Source: an uncultured Eubacteriales bacterium
GTDB taxonomy: Bacteria > Bacillota > Clostridia > Oscillospirales > CAG-272
Reading direction: 5' to 3'
Length of the DNA: 64,000 nucleotides
Assembly: GCA_934526185.1 (NCBI GenBank)
Contig: CAKTAA010000001.1
Location: forward strand, 90,918 to 154,917
The notes below the pieces were generated by a model that saw only the letters and a program-made list of their open reading frames with translations, was not told where the DNA came from and did not search any database. Made by a program: the position numbers and the translations under genes. Positions 25,015 to 34,084 of this stretch are shown here, in pieces. Each line of letters opens with the position of its first letter. Positions within the stretch are counted from its first letter, which is position 1.

Positions 25015-25493
25015 GTTTTACGACCTTTCATTTCTGTTTAAATTTTTGATAAACTTTCGAATGCAAGCTCCGGCTTTCCGATAAGATTCCGTTTTACTTT
25101 TTAGTCAAATCATTCACTGATTTTCCGGTGTCTTTCAACTTATTCCTTCGTAGTATGCCATATTTTGACAATTTTGTCAACTGAATACAGGCATATTCAT
25201 AAAAATTTCACATATATTGCATGCTTTTTGGCGGTTTTGATGAAATATTGATGGAATTTATTTTTATTATCATCATTTTGTCAAAATTTCAACAGTTATA
25301 TCCAAGTAGTGCTTTCTTTTGTTACCGTTCACCGCCTTTTGGTACCGCTATCAACAGTTTTATAGCTTTTGCAGTGAAATGATTTTTCTGTGATAAATCA
25401 CTGACTGTTATAAATTTCATCAAACATGTCTGAAAGACTCCCCTATCAGGATTTTTATCAACGAACAAATTAACGTTTGCCCCGGAGGAATGT
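25015..25493. other. Divergent AT-rich regulatory region between the AbrB-type gene and spmA
   Basis: It contains the AbrB-type gene promoter and inverted repeat at 25152-25180 and a second TTTTGTCAAAA-like site near 25277-25288. No gene was found. The spmA promoter was not identified; sporulation sigma factors would use other consensus sequences. Confidence 0.5.
25152..25180 (-). promoter_or_regulatory. Promoter and candidate operator of the AbrB-type gene
   Basis: Minus strand TTGACA, 17 bases, CATACT. The -35 box is part of the perfect inverted repeat TTGACA-ATTT-TGTCAA (25165-25180), so a dimer bound there would block RNA polymerase. Confidence 0.55.
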
Positions 25494-26135
25494 ATGCTTG
25501 GAAAAATATTCGGCGCCTTTTGCGTCATTGCGTGTCTGACTTCCATATTTACAGGAAACACCGCTGCTCTCGGTGATGCTGTGTTTTCGGGCGCGGACAG
25601 TGCGGTTAAACTGATTTTTTCTCTTGTCGGAATGATGTGCCTGTGGTGCGGCATTCTGCGCGTTCTGGAAGAAGCAGGCGTCACGGAAAAGCTGGCGAAG
25701 CTGCTGTCGCCGCTCATGCGGATTATGTTTCCGGATGCTTATAAAAAACAAAAGGGGATCCGTGAAATATCAGCCAGCATCAGCGCCAACCTGCTCGGCA
25801 TCGGCAATGCGGCCACACCGCTCGGCATCCGCGCCATGGAGGAGCTGGACCGGGGAAACCCCGTTCCGGGGACCGCCACGGACGATATGACTACTTTTGT
25901 TGTTCTCAATACCGCGTCTTTCAGCATCCTTCCGACAACGCTGCTGACCATGCGCCGCACCGCCGGTTCTGTCAACCCTTTTGCCATAATGCCGGCTGTC
26001 TGGCTGTGCTCTCTCTGCGGCGCGATTCTCGCCGTGCTTTTGGCACGGACACTGCGCTTGTTTTATCCCGTCAGCCGTACTGCCGCAAAGGCAGCGGTGC
26101 CTGCATCTCGCTCCGGAAAGAGGAACAATGCGTAA
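25494..26135 (+). CDS. spmA: Spore maturation protein A
   Basis: 213 residues, multi-pass membrane protein of the nucleoside-recognition (Gate) fold. Signature stretches are GMMCLWCGILRVLEEAGVTEKLAKLLSPLMRIMFP, ISANLLGIGNAATPLGIRAMEEL and FVVLNTASFSILPTTLL. With SpmB it contributes to spore core dehydration. GGAGGA lies 4 bases upstream of the ATG at 25494; an overlapping ATG at 25490 is in another frame. spmB follows on the same strand after an unusual gap of over 200 bases. Confidence 0.95.
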   Translation: MLGKIFGAFCVIACLTSIFTGNTAALGDAVFSGADSAVKLIFSLVGMMCLWCGILRVLEEAGVTEKLAKLLSPLMRIMFPDAYKKQKGIREISASISANLLGIGNAATPLGIRAMEELDRGNPVPGTATDDMTTFVVLNTASFSILPTTLLTMRRTAGSVNPFAIMPAVWLCSLCGAILAVLLARTLRLFYPVSRTAAKAAVPASRSGKRNNA

Positions 26136-26373
26136 AACGGACATTTTTTCACCGTTATTTTTTCTCTGTTCTGCGTTTTTATACCATTTCTTTCTGCCTC
26201 ATGAGTGTTCGTTCATCGGTTTCGATTTCCTTGTGAGTTTCATAAAAAAGCACGCCGCTTCGCTGCTCCGGGCTGCAGCGCTTGTCCCTTGCGATTCCGG
26301 CGGGCGCGTACTTTTCTTTGTACAATAGGCGTTTATTTCCCTTTAACGGTTATTCGTAAAGGAGTTGTTGATA

Positions 26374-26898
26374 TTGTCTCTTGATTCTGCGGTTTCCTAT
26401 GTGCTGCCGCTTCTGTTTCTCGGCTTCGGCGCCCTTCTTTTGTTCTCAAAAGCGCAATATTTTGAAGCCTTTCTTTGCGGCGCGCGCGATGGTCTGAAAA
26501 CCGCTGTTCAGCTTCTCCCAACCCTTTTAGCACTCATCGTCGGCGTAGCCATGCTGCGTGCGTCCGGCGCTCTTGAGCTTCTTGCCGACGCGCTGACGCC
26601 GCTGTGCGAACGCATCGGGCTGCCGGCGGATCTTGTTCCTCTGATACTGGTCAGGCCGGTATCCGGCAGCGCTTCAACGGCTGTTCTGAATGGTATTTTT
26701 ACCGACTGCGGCCCGGACAGTCTAAGCGGTCTTATGGCTTCCGTCATGCTCGGTTCCTCTGAAACCATGATATATGTAACGTCGGTTTATTACGGAGCCG
26801 TCGGCATCCGCCGCACCCGTCACACACTGCTTTGTGCCGGTATTGTTATGGTTTTCAGCATCTTTTTTTCTGTGCTTCTCTGCCGTATTCTCTTTTAG
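26374..26898 (+). CDS. spmB: Spore maturation protein B
   Basis: 174 residues from a TTG at 26374, chosen because AAAGGAG (26358-26364) is then 9 bases away; TTG codons at 26365 and 26368 would sit on the ribosome site. It is the second half of the SpmAB pair: KTAVQLLPTLLALIVGVAMLRASGALELLADALTP and LILVRPVSGSASTAVLNGIFTDCGPDSLSG with VMLGSSETMIYVTSVYYGAVG are family signatures. Membrane protein acting during sporulation. The 238-base gap from spmA holds no convincing gene or terminator. Confidence 0.93.
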   Translation: MSLDSAVSYVLPLLFLGFGALLLFSKAQYFEAFLCGARDGLKTAVQLLPTLLALIVGVAMLRASGALELLADALTPLCERIGLPADLVPLILVRPVSGSASTAVLNGIFTDCGPDSLSGLMASVMLGSSETMIYVTSVYYGAVGIRRTRHTLLCAGIVMVFSIFFSVLLCRILF

Positions 26899-27085
26899 TA
26901 GCTGCTCCTTCACTCCTGTAAAGCTCCGTTTTCCTAAAGCTTTGTTTGGTCCGGCCTTCTGTCTGTATACGGCAGGGGCTTTTCCTGTATGGTTTTCTAA
27001 AAATATTTTCCATGTTTGTTGCATAATTTTGATTCTTTCGTTAAAAATAAAAGCGAGATCACCATGCAGAGAGAGGATGATGCCC

Positions 27086-27373
27086 ATGAAGGATCTTGAT
27101 AACAAAAACAAAGCGCCGGAGAATAACAGGGCAATGGATGCTGTCAGCGCATACAGAGACACAGGGCGGGAAACCGATCCGCTCGGCATGTATACCGGTG
27201 TGACGGCAGATACGCCGCAGCAGCATATACAAGCCGTAGCCCGGGCGGATCAGGCAGTCGCTAACGGCAAGAAGTTTTATCGCCCGCAGCCCCCTGTCGC
27301 TCCCCATCTCGAAGCAAATAAAAAAGAGATGCGTTCTGCTGAGCGGCCGGTTCAGGACGCTGACGATCTATAA
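27086..27373 (+). CDS. Small acidic DPxGxYTG protein
   Basis: 95 residues from the ATG at 27086, with GAGAGG (27071-27076) correctly spaced; the open frame extends further upstream (26834) across the spmB end but that part is not protein-like. The sequence is hydrophilic and probably disordered, with the recurrent features TDPLGMYTGV in the middle and PVQDADDL at the C-terminus. Small clostridial proteins of this type are common and uncharacterised. A strong terminator follows. Confidence 0.7.
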   Translation: MKDLDNKNKAPENNRAMDAVSAYRDTGRETDPLGMYTGVTADTPQQHIQAVARADQAVANGKKFYRPQPPVAPHLEANKKEMRSAERPVQDADDL

Positions 27374-27472
27374 ATAAAGACCTATGTCACCCCGCAGGAC
27401 AGCCGAATGCCCGCTCAGGACTTCTTCAGACCTTTAAGACACGGCTTTTCTTTCCATCACCGCAGAAAATAA

Positions 27473-27515
27473 AGCGTCCCCTGTTTTTTAACGGGGGACG
27501 CTATTTTATTTTTTA
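27473..27515. terminator. Bidirectional terminator
   Basis: AGCGTCCCC pairs with GGGGACGCT; TATTTTATTTTTT follows on the plus strand and TTTATTTTCT on the minus strand. It separates the 27086 gene from the convergent MFS gene. Confidence 0.8.
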
Positions 27516-27558
27516 CATCGTTGGTCGAGACCGTTTCATTTCCTTTACCGTCGCTTTG

Positions 27559-28932
27559 TCAATCTTTGCTGTCTGATGGGGCTGACGGAGACGGCGCAGC
27601 GCCGGTCAAATCATCAGATTTTCGTTTTTTCTCCAACGCCCATATATGAGGATCCCTTCTGAAAACCAAGCAGGTTATAATACCTGTTAACGCGAGAGCA
27701 AAAAAGAGCAGTGCCGCTCCCGAGCCTTTTCCTTCTCCAAACAGCAGAACCGTGATATGCCCCGCATTCTGTGAAGCCATAAAGGGTTCAAACACCTTGT
27801 CGACCAGAATGCCTCCGAGAAAATAACCTATTGGTATCGTAAAAAACTGCAGTGTATTCCTTGCCGAGAAAACGCGGCCCTGCATCGTTATCGGAATAGA
27901 ATCCCGAAACAGCACGTCCATATTCGCGTTCATTATCGGAATACAAATCCAGCCCAGAACTGCGCCTGTGCACCAAGCGGGAACCGAACGCCCGAAAGCC
28001 AGAAAAAAGTTTTCCGTGCCCATGGAGACCAGCAGCGTGTTGCAAATGACCTTTACCCGGCTTCCGGGAGCCGGCAGCACGGAGGTGATTATACTTCCGG
28101 CGAGCAGCGCGATCCCCGTAGCCGTATTGACAATACCCAGCGCTGCCTCACCACCGCCCTCTCTCGAAAGCAGCATAGCGGGCAGGGCTGCGTTGTATAC
28201 CGAAGCCGTCAGGTTGATGGCTGATAAAAACAATATCAGGTCTAAAATACCCCTGTTGTCCCTAAGGTACCGAAGGCCCGCTCCAGCCGACTGCCATACG
28301 GTTCCTTCTTGCTCTTGATCACTGCTTTTTTCTTTCTCATAGGTTTCCGGTATTTTAACAAAAAACAGGAGAGAGAGAAATGCGGCGGCAAATGTCGCCA
28401 AATCGAAGAGGAGTACCGCTTGCACGCCGGATACAGCAAGAATTGCCGCGGCAGCGGAGGGCGTCAGAATACTCACAAGCGAATTCGAGAACGAGCGCAT
28501 TCCGCTGATCCTCTGATAATGCTTCTTCGGTGTCAGAATACTGATCGTGACGTCAGAGGCAGGCTGCTGAACGGTGTTCATCAGTCCGTTCAAAGCGTTT
28601 AATGCATACAGATGCCAAATCTCCAGATTTCCCACTCGAAGCAGAATCAAAACCATAACCGTACACAGCGCGGCAAAGCTGTCGCAAATAAGCAGGGTTG
28701 TTTTTTTATTCCAGGTATCGCTCAGCGCGCCCGCAAAAATGCTCATCATCACATATGGCGCGTAGGAACATACGGACAGCAGCGCTGTTGTCAGTGCGGA
28801 TTCCTTTTGCTGATAGGACCATATAATCAAGGCAAAGCCCGTCATGGAGCTGCCCAGAGCGGATAAGGCTTGTGTTGACCATAAAATCAAAAAGCTGCGA
28901 AGCTCATTTACAAGTTTCTTTAAATTTTTCAT
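27559..28932 (-). CDS. Major facilitator superfamily exporter
   Basis: 457 residues from the Met at 28932 (MKNLKKLVNELRSFLILW), with AAGGAGC 6 bases upstream; the open frame to 29043 adds 37 residues without similarity. Twelve membrane helices are expected. The first loop carries FAGALSDTWNKKTTLL, the MFS motif A region. The closest general type is the Mef/EntS-like drug or siderophore exporters, but the substrate cannot be set. The C-terminus is a basic then Ser/Pro/Ala-rich tail. The MATE exporter gene lies upstream on the same strand. Confidence 0.85.
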   Translation of the reverse strand: MKNLKKLVNELRSFLILWSTQALSALGSSMTGFALIIWSYQQKESALTTALLSVCSYAPYVMMSIFAGALSDTWNKKTTLLICDSFAALCTVMVLILLRVGNLEIWHLYALNALNGLMNTVQQPASDVTISILTPKKHYQRISGMRSFSNSLVSILTPSAAAAILAVSGVQAVLLFDLATFAAAFLSLLFFVKIPETYEKEKSSDQEQEGTVWQSAGAGLRYLRDNRGILDLILFLSAINLTASVYNAALPAMLLSREGGGEAALGIVNTATGIALLAGSIITSVLPAPGSRVKVICNTLLVSMGTENFFLAFGRSVPAWCTGAVLGWICIPIMNANMDVLFRDSIPITMQGRVFSARNTLQFFTIPIGYFLGGILVDKVFEPFMASQNAGHITVLLFGEGKGSGAALLFFALALTGIITCLVFRRDPHIWALEKKRKSDDLTGAAPSPSAPSDSKD

Positions 28933-29145
28933 AGACCTTGCTCCTTCATTATATATTAAAATGAAAATGCAAGGACCTTGAGGACGAATATCAAATCTCC
29001 ATGCTGGCTCGTCCTTACCGGATCCTGCATGGAGCTTCTGCAATACAAAGCAGCATTCTTTTTCCTCCCTGTTTTTATTTTTATTAAGAGTGGCAAGCCG
29101 AAGGGAAAGGGCATAGGCGCCGGGGAGTGCCTGCCGACAGTCCGT

Positions 29146-30543
29146 CTACTGGCTCTCCGCAGTTACCGGTATCTTCTGGCTCTTTGGAAATATCTTTCTT
29201 CGCACTGCCATATAAACGACAAACAAAGCAATAAAAGAAAGTGTCCACGATACCGGATAGGAGAGATAGAGAGCTGTCAGCGTATGATGATGTCGGAACA
29301 CGGTGAGCAGCCATACGACTCGCACCCCGCAGAAACCGAGAACCGAAACTACAGTCGGTGAGACGGATTTCCCAAGGCCGTTTAAAACGCCGGTAATCAC
29401 TTCCATCAAGCCGCATAGAAAATAGGGAATGCATATAAGCTTCATGCGCTCCAGACCAAATGCGATAACCGTCTCCGTATCCGTCGTATCTCTGAGGAAT
29501 ATCCTCATGAGACTGTCGCCGTTGAGATAGGTAACGCAGCCTAAAACAATGCCGCATACGATTACGCAGGTATAGCAGATTCGCTGGATGCGCTTGATAC
29601 GGTCAAAATTTCCTGCGCCGTAATTCTGTCCCACAAAATTCAGTGCCGAATGATGAAAACAGGCGACGAACTGATAAACATAGCCCTCAACATTGCCCGC
29701 GGCCGAGCTGCCTGTTATGGCAGCTTTGTCAAAAGTATTCAAAGAGGATTGAATGAAAACGTTTGAAAGGGATATTATGGTGCCGTATATCGAGTTCGGA
29801 ATTCCTATATACATGATTCTTTTCAATTTATCCCCATAGATGCGGAACGATACCTTTTCCATTCTGTAAGGTGCATCTGCCGTCAGCATATGATGCAGAA
29901 GCATTGCCGCGGATAAGTACTGTGATACTGTCGTAGCCAGCGCGACTCCGGCTACGTCCATATGGAATACAATCACAAATATAAGATTGAGTATAATATT
30001 GGCGCCCCCGCTGATACCGAGAATCAACATGGGTGTTTTTGTATTTCCCACCGCGCGGAGAACCGCAGCCATATAATTAAAAAACATCAGCGCGGGCATT
30101 CCCAAAAAATAAATTTTCAGATATATCGCGGCCATGGACATGAGAGATTCGGGCGTACCCATAAGCTTCAATACCGCTCCGGATAAAAAAAATCCGGCAA
30201 TTCCCAGCACCGTTCCGCAAACAGCGGACAGCGTCATTGAGGTATCTATAATTTCGCGGAATCCTTTGGCATCCCCAGCTCCGTAACAATGGGTGCATAC
30301 AACGCCGATACCGACGGAAAATCCGATAAACAGATTGATAAACAACGCTGTTAATGCACCGGTAGCGCCCACAGCTCCCAAAGCATCATTGCCGGCAAAT
30401 TTTCCGACCACTACCAGATCGGCGGTATTGAACAGAAGCTGCATCAGGTTGGTCAGCAGAACGATAATACTGAAGCTGAGAATTCCGGGCAAAAGAGGCC
30501 CGTTTATCATATCTGTTTCGTTTTTGGAACGCATTGGTTTCAT
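29146..30543 (-). CDS. MATE family multidrug/oligosaccharidyl exporter
   Basis: About 465 residues; possible starts are Met at 30555, 30543 and 30534, and I prefer 30543 for the GAGG spacing. The frame to 30615 lacks support. Features: TDMINGPLLPGILSFSIIVLLTNLMQLLFNTADLVVVGKF at the start and LGAVGATGALTALFINLFIGFSVG, the classic first helices of MATE proteins, twelve helices in all, and LICIPYFLCGLMEVITGVLNGLGKS late. It should export a cationic compound using an ion gradient. Substrate unknown. Its promoter is TTGCAA-17-TACAAT. Confidence 0.9.
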   Translation of the reverse strand: MKPMRSKNETDMINGPLLPGILSFSIIVLLTNLMQLLFNTADLVVVGKFAGNDALGAVGATGALTALFINLFIGFSVGIGVVCTHCYGAGDAKGFREIIDTSMTLSAVCGTVLGIAGFFLSGAVLKLMGTPESLMSMAAIYLKIYFLGMPALMFFNYMAAVLRAVGNTKTPMLILGISGGANIILNLIFVIVFHMDVAGVALATTVSQYLSAAMLLHHMLTADAPYRMEKVSFRIYGDKLKRIMYIGIPNSIYGTIISLSNVFIQSSLNTFDKAAITGSSAAGNVEGYVYQFVACFHHSALNFVGQNYGAGNFDRIKRIQRICYTCVIVCGIVLGCVTYLNGDSLMRIFLRDTTDTETVIAFGLERMKLICIPYFLCGLMEVITGVLNGLGKSVSPTVVSVLGFCGVRVVWLLTVFRHHHTLTALYLSYPVSWTLSFIALFVVYMAVRRKIFPKSQKIPVTAESQ

Positions 30544-31145
30544 TTTCATCCTCATACCGCCGCAGGTGGGCGCAAATATGTAATAAGCGCTTTTAAAAGG
30601 CTCGATTTTGTTCAATTGAACGCTGCCTTGCAGTACTGCTGAACGCAGATAGAACGCTCGCAGCCTATAGAAGCGGGAGACATCTTGTTTACGTTATAAA
30701 TTCAAGTGTCAAATCATCAAAAATCATAATCGCAAACGAATTTATTGTATTACAAATTTTGATATTTTGCAAGTCTTTTTTATTTTTTCTATGTTTTTGC
30801 CTAATTTTAACCTTTTAAAAAGAAATATTATTACTTTCTGGTAATAATTAGAGCAATATTTAGGAATATAATCAAAAAGATGTGGTTAAACGGTGATAAA
30901 ACCGGTGGCATTTATAATGACAAAACGGAGAAGCTCATTACACTCCGACAGAAAACGTATAAAAAATTTGCATGTGATTTAATCGTTTGAACCGGAGTCT
31001 TTGATCATTGATAATCATGCACGCCGGTCGAAAAAGAATGGAAAAATAGCCTAAACAGCATCGTATAGAAAACGAAGCAGGAGAGAAGTTACTTCCCGTT
31101 GAAGTTTGTATCCTGCTAATGCAAAAATGAAATGGAGGTATTCAT
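30544..31145. other. Divergent AT-rich region between MATE and EamA genes
   Basis: It holds the MATE promoter (30744-30772). The plus-strand side carries a long leader with a GCAGGA/TCCTGC pair near 31077-31116 just before the EamA ribosome site. I found no gene and no known riboswitch. Confidence 0.45.
30744..30772 (-). promoter_or_regulatory. Candidate promoter of the MATE gene
   Basis: Minus strand TTGCAA, 17 bases, TACAAT. Confidence 0.45.
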
Positions 31146-31559
31146 ATGTGGATTCTGTACGCCCTTGCCTCTGCGTTTTTCGCGGCGCTGACCTCGGTTC
31201 TTGCCAAGCTGGGGCTTGCCGGTATCAATTCGAATCTTGCTACAGCGATACGCACTGTGGTTGTGCTGATTATGTCCTGGGGAATTGTCCTGCTGAGCGG
31301 ATCGCTCGGCGGCATTCGTTCCATCTCCTCGAGAGGCTGGCTGTTCCTTATCCTTTCAGGAGCGGCAACCGGTTTTTCGTGGCTTTTCTATTACCGCGCT
31401 CTTGCAGAGGGCAATGCCTCCGTTGTGGTGCCTATCGATAAGTTCAGCGTGGTCATCGCCATGATTCTCTCCTATTTTGTTTTGCACGAAACCCTGAATG
31501 CAAAGTCCGTTGTCGGCGGCATTCTTATCACAGCGGGTACTTTGGTCATGATATTGTGA
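31146..31559 (+). CDS. EamA-domain transporter, single-domain (half-size) form
   Basis: 137 residues with four to five membrane helices, one EamA (DMT) repeat instead of the usual two. Key stretches: LYALASAFFAALTSVLAKLGLAGINSNLATAIRTVVVL and FYYRALAEGNASVVVPIDKFSVVIAMILSYFVLHE. Half-size members work as dimers. The substrate is unknown. GGAGG lies 7 bases before the ATG. Confidence 0.88.
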   Translation: MWILYALASAFFAALTSVLAKLGLAGINSNLATAIRTVVVLIMSWGIVLLSGSLGGIRSISSRGWLFLILSGAATGFSWLFYYRALAEGNASVVVPIDKFSVVIAMILSYFVLHETLNAKSVVGGILITAGTLVMIL

Positions 31560-31944
31560 AATCTAACGAAACGAAAGATGTGCTCCGCTTCTATAGACGG
31601 CGGATTTCGCTTCCGTTTTCCGGTGGGGGTACAATCCCTCGCGGGACGCCTCTATGACCGGGCTGTATCCCCTGAAACTTCAAATGCAAAAGTATAGGAA
31701 AATTTACAAAAAAGTATCACCACACCATTGACAAGCAGCAGTATAAAATGTTATAATATACAAGTATTCAAGACCTTTTTCCTTGTTCGTTTGTGCATAA
31801 TTTCCACGAACATTTTGTTTTTTTCGACAATTATCTTGCTTTTTATATACTATCCCTGATGAAAAGCAGTAAAATTCAAATGTTTTTCGGCTGGCATGCT
31901 GATTGCTGCAGGATGCCGGTTATAGTCAGAAAGGTATGGTCAGC
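31560..31944. other. Intergenic stretch before the minD-like gene
   Basis: It contains the promoter at 31728-31757. Around 31622-31675 there are G/C-rich pairs (GGGGTACA with TGTATCCCC) that could fold into a long hairpin; no terminator T-run follows. No gene. Confidence 0.45.
31728..31757 (+). promoter_or_regulatory. Promoter of the minD-mgsA unit
   Basis: TTGACA, 18 bases, TATAAT. Confidence 0.65.
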
Positions 31945-32730
31945 ATGGACAATCCGTCTCTTCGGACTCTGACAAAAGTTATTATGATTACATCCAGCAA
32001 GGGCGGCGTCGGGAAAACGACGGCAGTTGCCAATCTGGCTATGGCGCTTGCTCTAATGGGAAAAAAGGTTTTAGCTGTCGATTTGGATATGGGCAATCGC
32101 TGTCTGGATTTGACGCTGGGACTGGAAAACCAAACGCTGTATGATATTTCTGATATTTTAAAGGGCGCGGTTCCCCGCGAAAATGCGATAGTCAGGCATC
32201 CGCGATGTGAGTATCTCAGCTTTATAGCTGCTCCGCCGCAGCCTGTTTCTTCGCTTACGCCGGAGGCCTTTTATTCGATGAATCGCTCTCTTGCGGCCGA
32301 CGGCTATGATTTTATATTGATTGATACGCCCGGCGGTACGGACGCAGCGATGGAATGTGCGGCCGTGGCCGCCGATGCCGCGCTGATTGTTTCTACCGAG
32401 CAGGCAGCCTCCATCCGCTCCGCTGAGCGTACCGGAAGATTTCTTCATACGCTGGGGGTTCTTAATCAGAGGCTGATTGTAAACTGCTTTACCGGCGGGC
32501 TGAAAAAAAACGAGATGCGTATGATGCGTTTGCTGCAGATAATTGACACGATTTCCGTGCCGCTGATTGGTGTTGTTCCCTTTGAAGCAGGCGTTTGGTC
32601 AAGCAAAACGGGAGAACAGCTTTTCGATTTGAAGCCGCTTAAAAATACAGCCTTTGCAAATGCTTTCCGCAATATTGCCGCGCGCGTAGCCGGCAGGCAT
32701 GTTGCTGTGATGGAACGTTCCCGGCGCTGA
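31945..32730 (+). CDS. minD: Septum-site-determining protein MinD (ParA-type ATPase)
   Basis: 261 residues from the ATG at 31945, with AAAGGT 9 bases upstream; the frame extends to 31903. Deviant Walker A SSKGGVGKTT, then VDLDMGNRCLDLTLGLE (A'), and DFILIDTPGG (Walker B) mark the MinD/ParA family. The C-terminus lacks a long amphipathic helix but ends in a basic stretch (MERSRR), so membrane binding may be weaker than in classic MinD. It positions division or another polar complex. No minC or minE is adjacent; mgsA follows after 72 bases, likely co-transcribed. Confidence 0.8.
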   Translation: MDNPSLRTLTKVIMITSSKGGVGKTTAVANLAMALALMGKKVLAVDLDMGNRCLDLTLGLENQTLYDISDILKGAVPRENAIVRHPRCEYLSFIAAPPQPVSSLTPEAFYSMNRSLAADGYDFILIDTPGGTDAAMECAAVAADAALIVSTEQAASIRSAERTGRFLHTLGVLNQRLIVNCFTGGLKKNEMRMMRLLQIIDTISVPLIGVVPFEAGVWSSKTGEQLFDLKPLKNTAFANAFRNIAARVAGRHVAVMERSRR

Positions 32731-32802
32731 CGTTCAAAGGCTGAGCCGCAAAATCCACAGCGCGTTATTGTATTATACATTGATGAGAGAGGAGTTTATC
32801 TG

Positions 32803-33258
32803 ATGGAAATTGCTATGATCGCACATGACTCGAAAAAGGAGCTGCTGACGCAATTCAGTATCGCTTACTGTGGTATTTTGAGCAAGCATAATATCTGTGC
32901 AACCTCAACGACAGGGAAATATATAACAGAAGCCAGCGGTCTGCAGATTGAACGGCTTTTGCCCGGGGCGCAGGGCGGTGTTCAGCAGATTACCTCCAGA
33001 GTTGCCTATGACGAGATTGACATTGTGCTGTATTTCAGAGATACCGGTGAGGAATCTCTGAGAAATACAGCCGCGAATGATCTGGAAATTAACCTGATCA
33101 GAATGTGTGATCTGCATAACGTGCCGGTTGCAACCAATATCGCAACGGCTGAAGCTGTTATCTCAGCTCTGGACAGGGGGGATCTCGACTGGCGCGAGGT
33201 CGTGAATCCAAAATCGGAGTATAACAGAAAAAAGAGACAGTTGAAAAGAAAGTATTGA
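32803..33258 (+). CDS. mgsA: Methylglyoxal synthase
   Basis: 151 residues. It converts dihydroxyacetone phosphate to methylglyoxal and phosphate, an overflow branch of glycolysis. Family sequence is clear: IAMIAHDSKKELLTQFSIAYCGILSKHNICATSTTGKYI, PGAQGGVQQITSRVAYDEIDIVLYFRD, and NVPVATNIATAEAVISALDRGDLDWREVVNP. Catalytic Asp/His positions in the DIVLYFRD and CDLHN stretches are kept. GAGAGGAG precedes the ATG. Its stop codon TGA overlaps the -35 box of the next promoter. Confidence 0.95.
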   Translation: MEIAMIAHDSKKELLTQFSIAYCGILSKHNICATSTTGKYITEASGLQIERLLPGAQGGVQQITSRVAYDEIDIVLYFRDTGEESLRNTAANDLEINLIRMCDLHNVPVATNIATAEAVISALDRGDLDWREVVNPKSEYNRKKRQLKRKY

Positions 33259-33283
33259 CAAAACATAGAAAAGGTATTATAAT
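33255..33283 (+). promoter_or_regulatory. Promoter of the T-box/thrS unit
   Basis: TTGACA, 17 bases, TATAAT, a full consensus match. The -35 box overlaps the mgsA stop codon. Confidence 0.85.
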
Positions 33284-33289
33284 TTTATA

Positions 33290-33509
33290 TTATTATAGTT
33301 GGAAATGCATGGGATATGCTGCGGAGAAGTCCTGCGGAACAGAGAGAAATGCCGAAGGCTGAAAGCATTTTGCGCGAAGAGCTGTGCAGTACCGCCCGTG
33401 TGACGGCTCGAATGATGGCGGTCCGCCATGAAGGGACATGAGTAAATCTTACGGGTGGAACCGTGTATGCCGAACATACACCCCGGGGCGCTATGCCCCG
33501 GTTTTTTTA
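33290..33509 (+). ncRNA. T-box riboswitch, probably threonine-specific
   Basis: The leader has the T-box sequence GGGTGGAACCGTG (33453-33465), an AGAGA motif inside stem I (about 33342), and a strong terminator that the antiterminator would compete with. It senses the charge state of a tRNA. The specifier is tentatively ACC (in GCAGTACCGC, about 33391-33393), a Thr codon, in keeping with thrS downstream. Confidence 0.85.
33483..33509 (+). terminator. T-box terminator hairpin
   Basis: CCGGGGC (33483-33489) pairs with GCCCCGG (33495-33501), then seven T. It overlaps the 3' part of the T-box region. Confidence 0.85.
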
Positions 33510-33568
33510 TTGATGTTTTCTTTTCATGGGGGCAGGAAACGGAATAAGGCCGGTTTGGAGAGGAGATA

Positions 33569-33954
33569 ATGGAACGGAAGAATAATATACGGCCGGATAT
33601 CCTTGAGATAGAGGAACACTCAGACTCAGAAAATATGCCGGCAGTTACCAAGTGTCTGTAAAATGATATCAGGATAAGGAAGATTATATTTCGGAGGGAA
33701 TCGCAGATATCGGCAAAATACCGGATGAAAACTATTAAAAGGCATGTACGAATGTCTTTTAATTGCAGAGAAATGTTACTTTATCGAAATATTAGGGGAC
33801 GGGGAGTTTATACTGATTGGTTATGTGACCTTAAAAGGGCAGGGGAATTGGGATCTCGAAACTTTACGGCTCAGAGGTGTATGTTTACAACATTCCATCA
33901 CAAAAGCTTCATGAGGCCTTGGGTTTCAGACCGTTGGCAGAAAAGATAAGATAA
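33569..33954 (+). pseudogene. Decayed GNAT acetyltransferase gene between the T-box and thrS
   Basis: A ribosome site (GGAGAGGAG) and ATG at 33569 open a 30-codon piece (MERKNNIRPDILEIEE...), ended by TAA at 33659-33661. Further pieces in other frames read CYFIEILGDGEFILIGYVTLKGQ and, ending at 33954, GRGIGISKLYGSEVYVYN plus SQKLHEALGFRPLAEKIR. These are the acetyl-CoA loop and the C-terminal LHEALGF pattern of GNAT enzymes. Several frameshifts and missing segments make it non-functional. It lies inside the T-box transcript upstream of thrS. Confidence 0.65.
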
Positions 33955-34084
33955 ACATCTATGAGATTTCACTCCAATAACACTTTCGGTCCGAAACAAC
34001 ACATGGGCTGAAGACGGGAGAAATTGTTTGAGTTCTATTTTGCTTACTTAGAATTGATAAAATTTATGAAAAGAGGGAAAGGCA

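Noticed and set aside
26128..26328. 66-codon plus-strand frame between spmA and spmB, overlapping the spmA stop
   Set aside because: Composition is Phe/Cys/His-rich and unlike a real protein, and no family is recognised. The ATG overlaps the end of spmA, which left some doubt.
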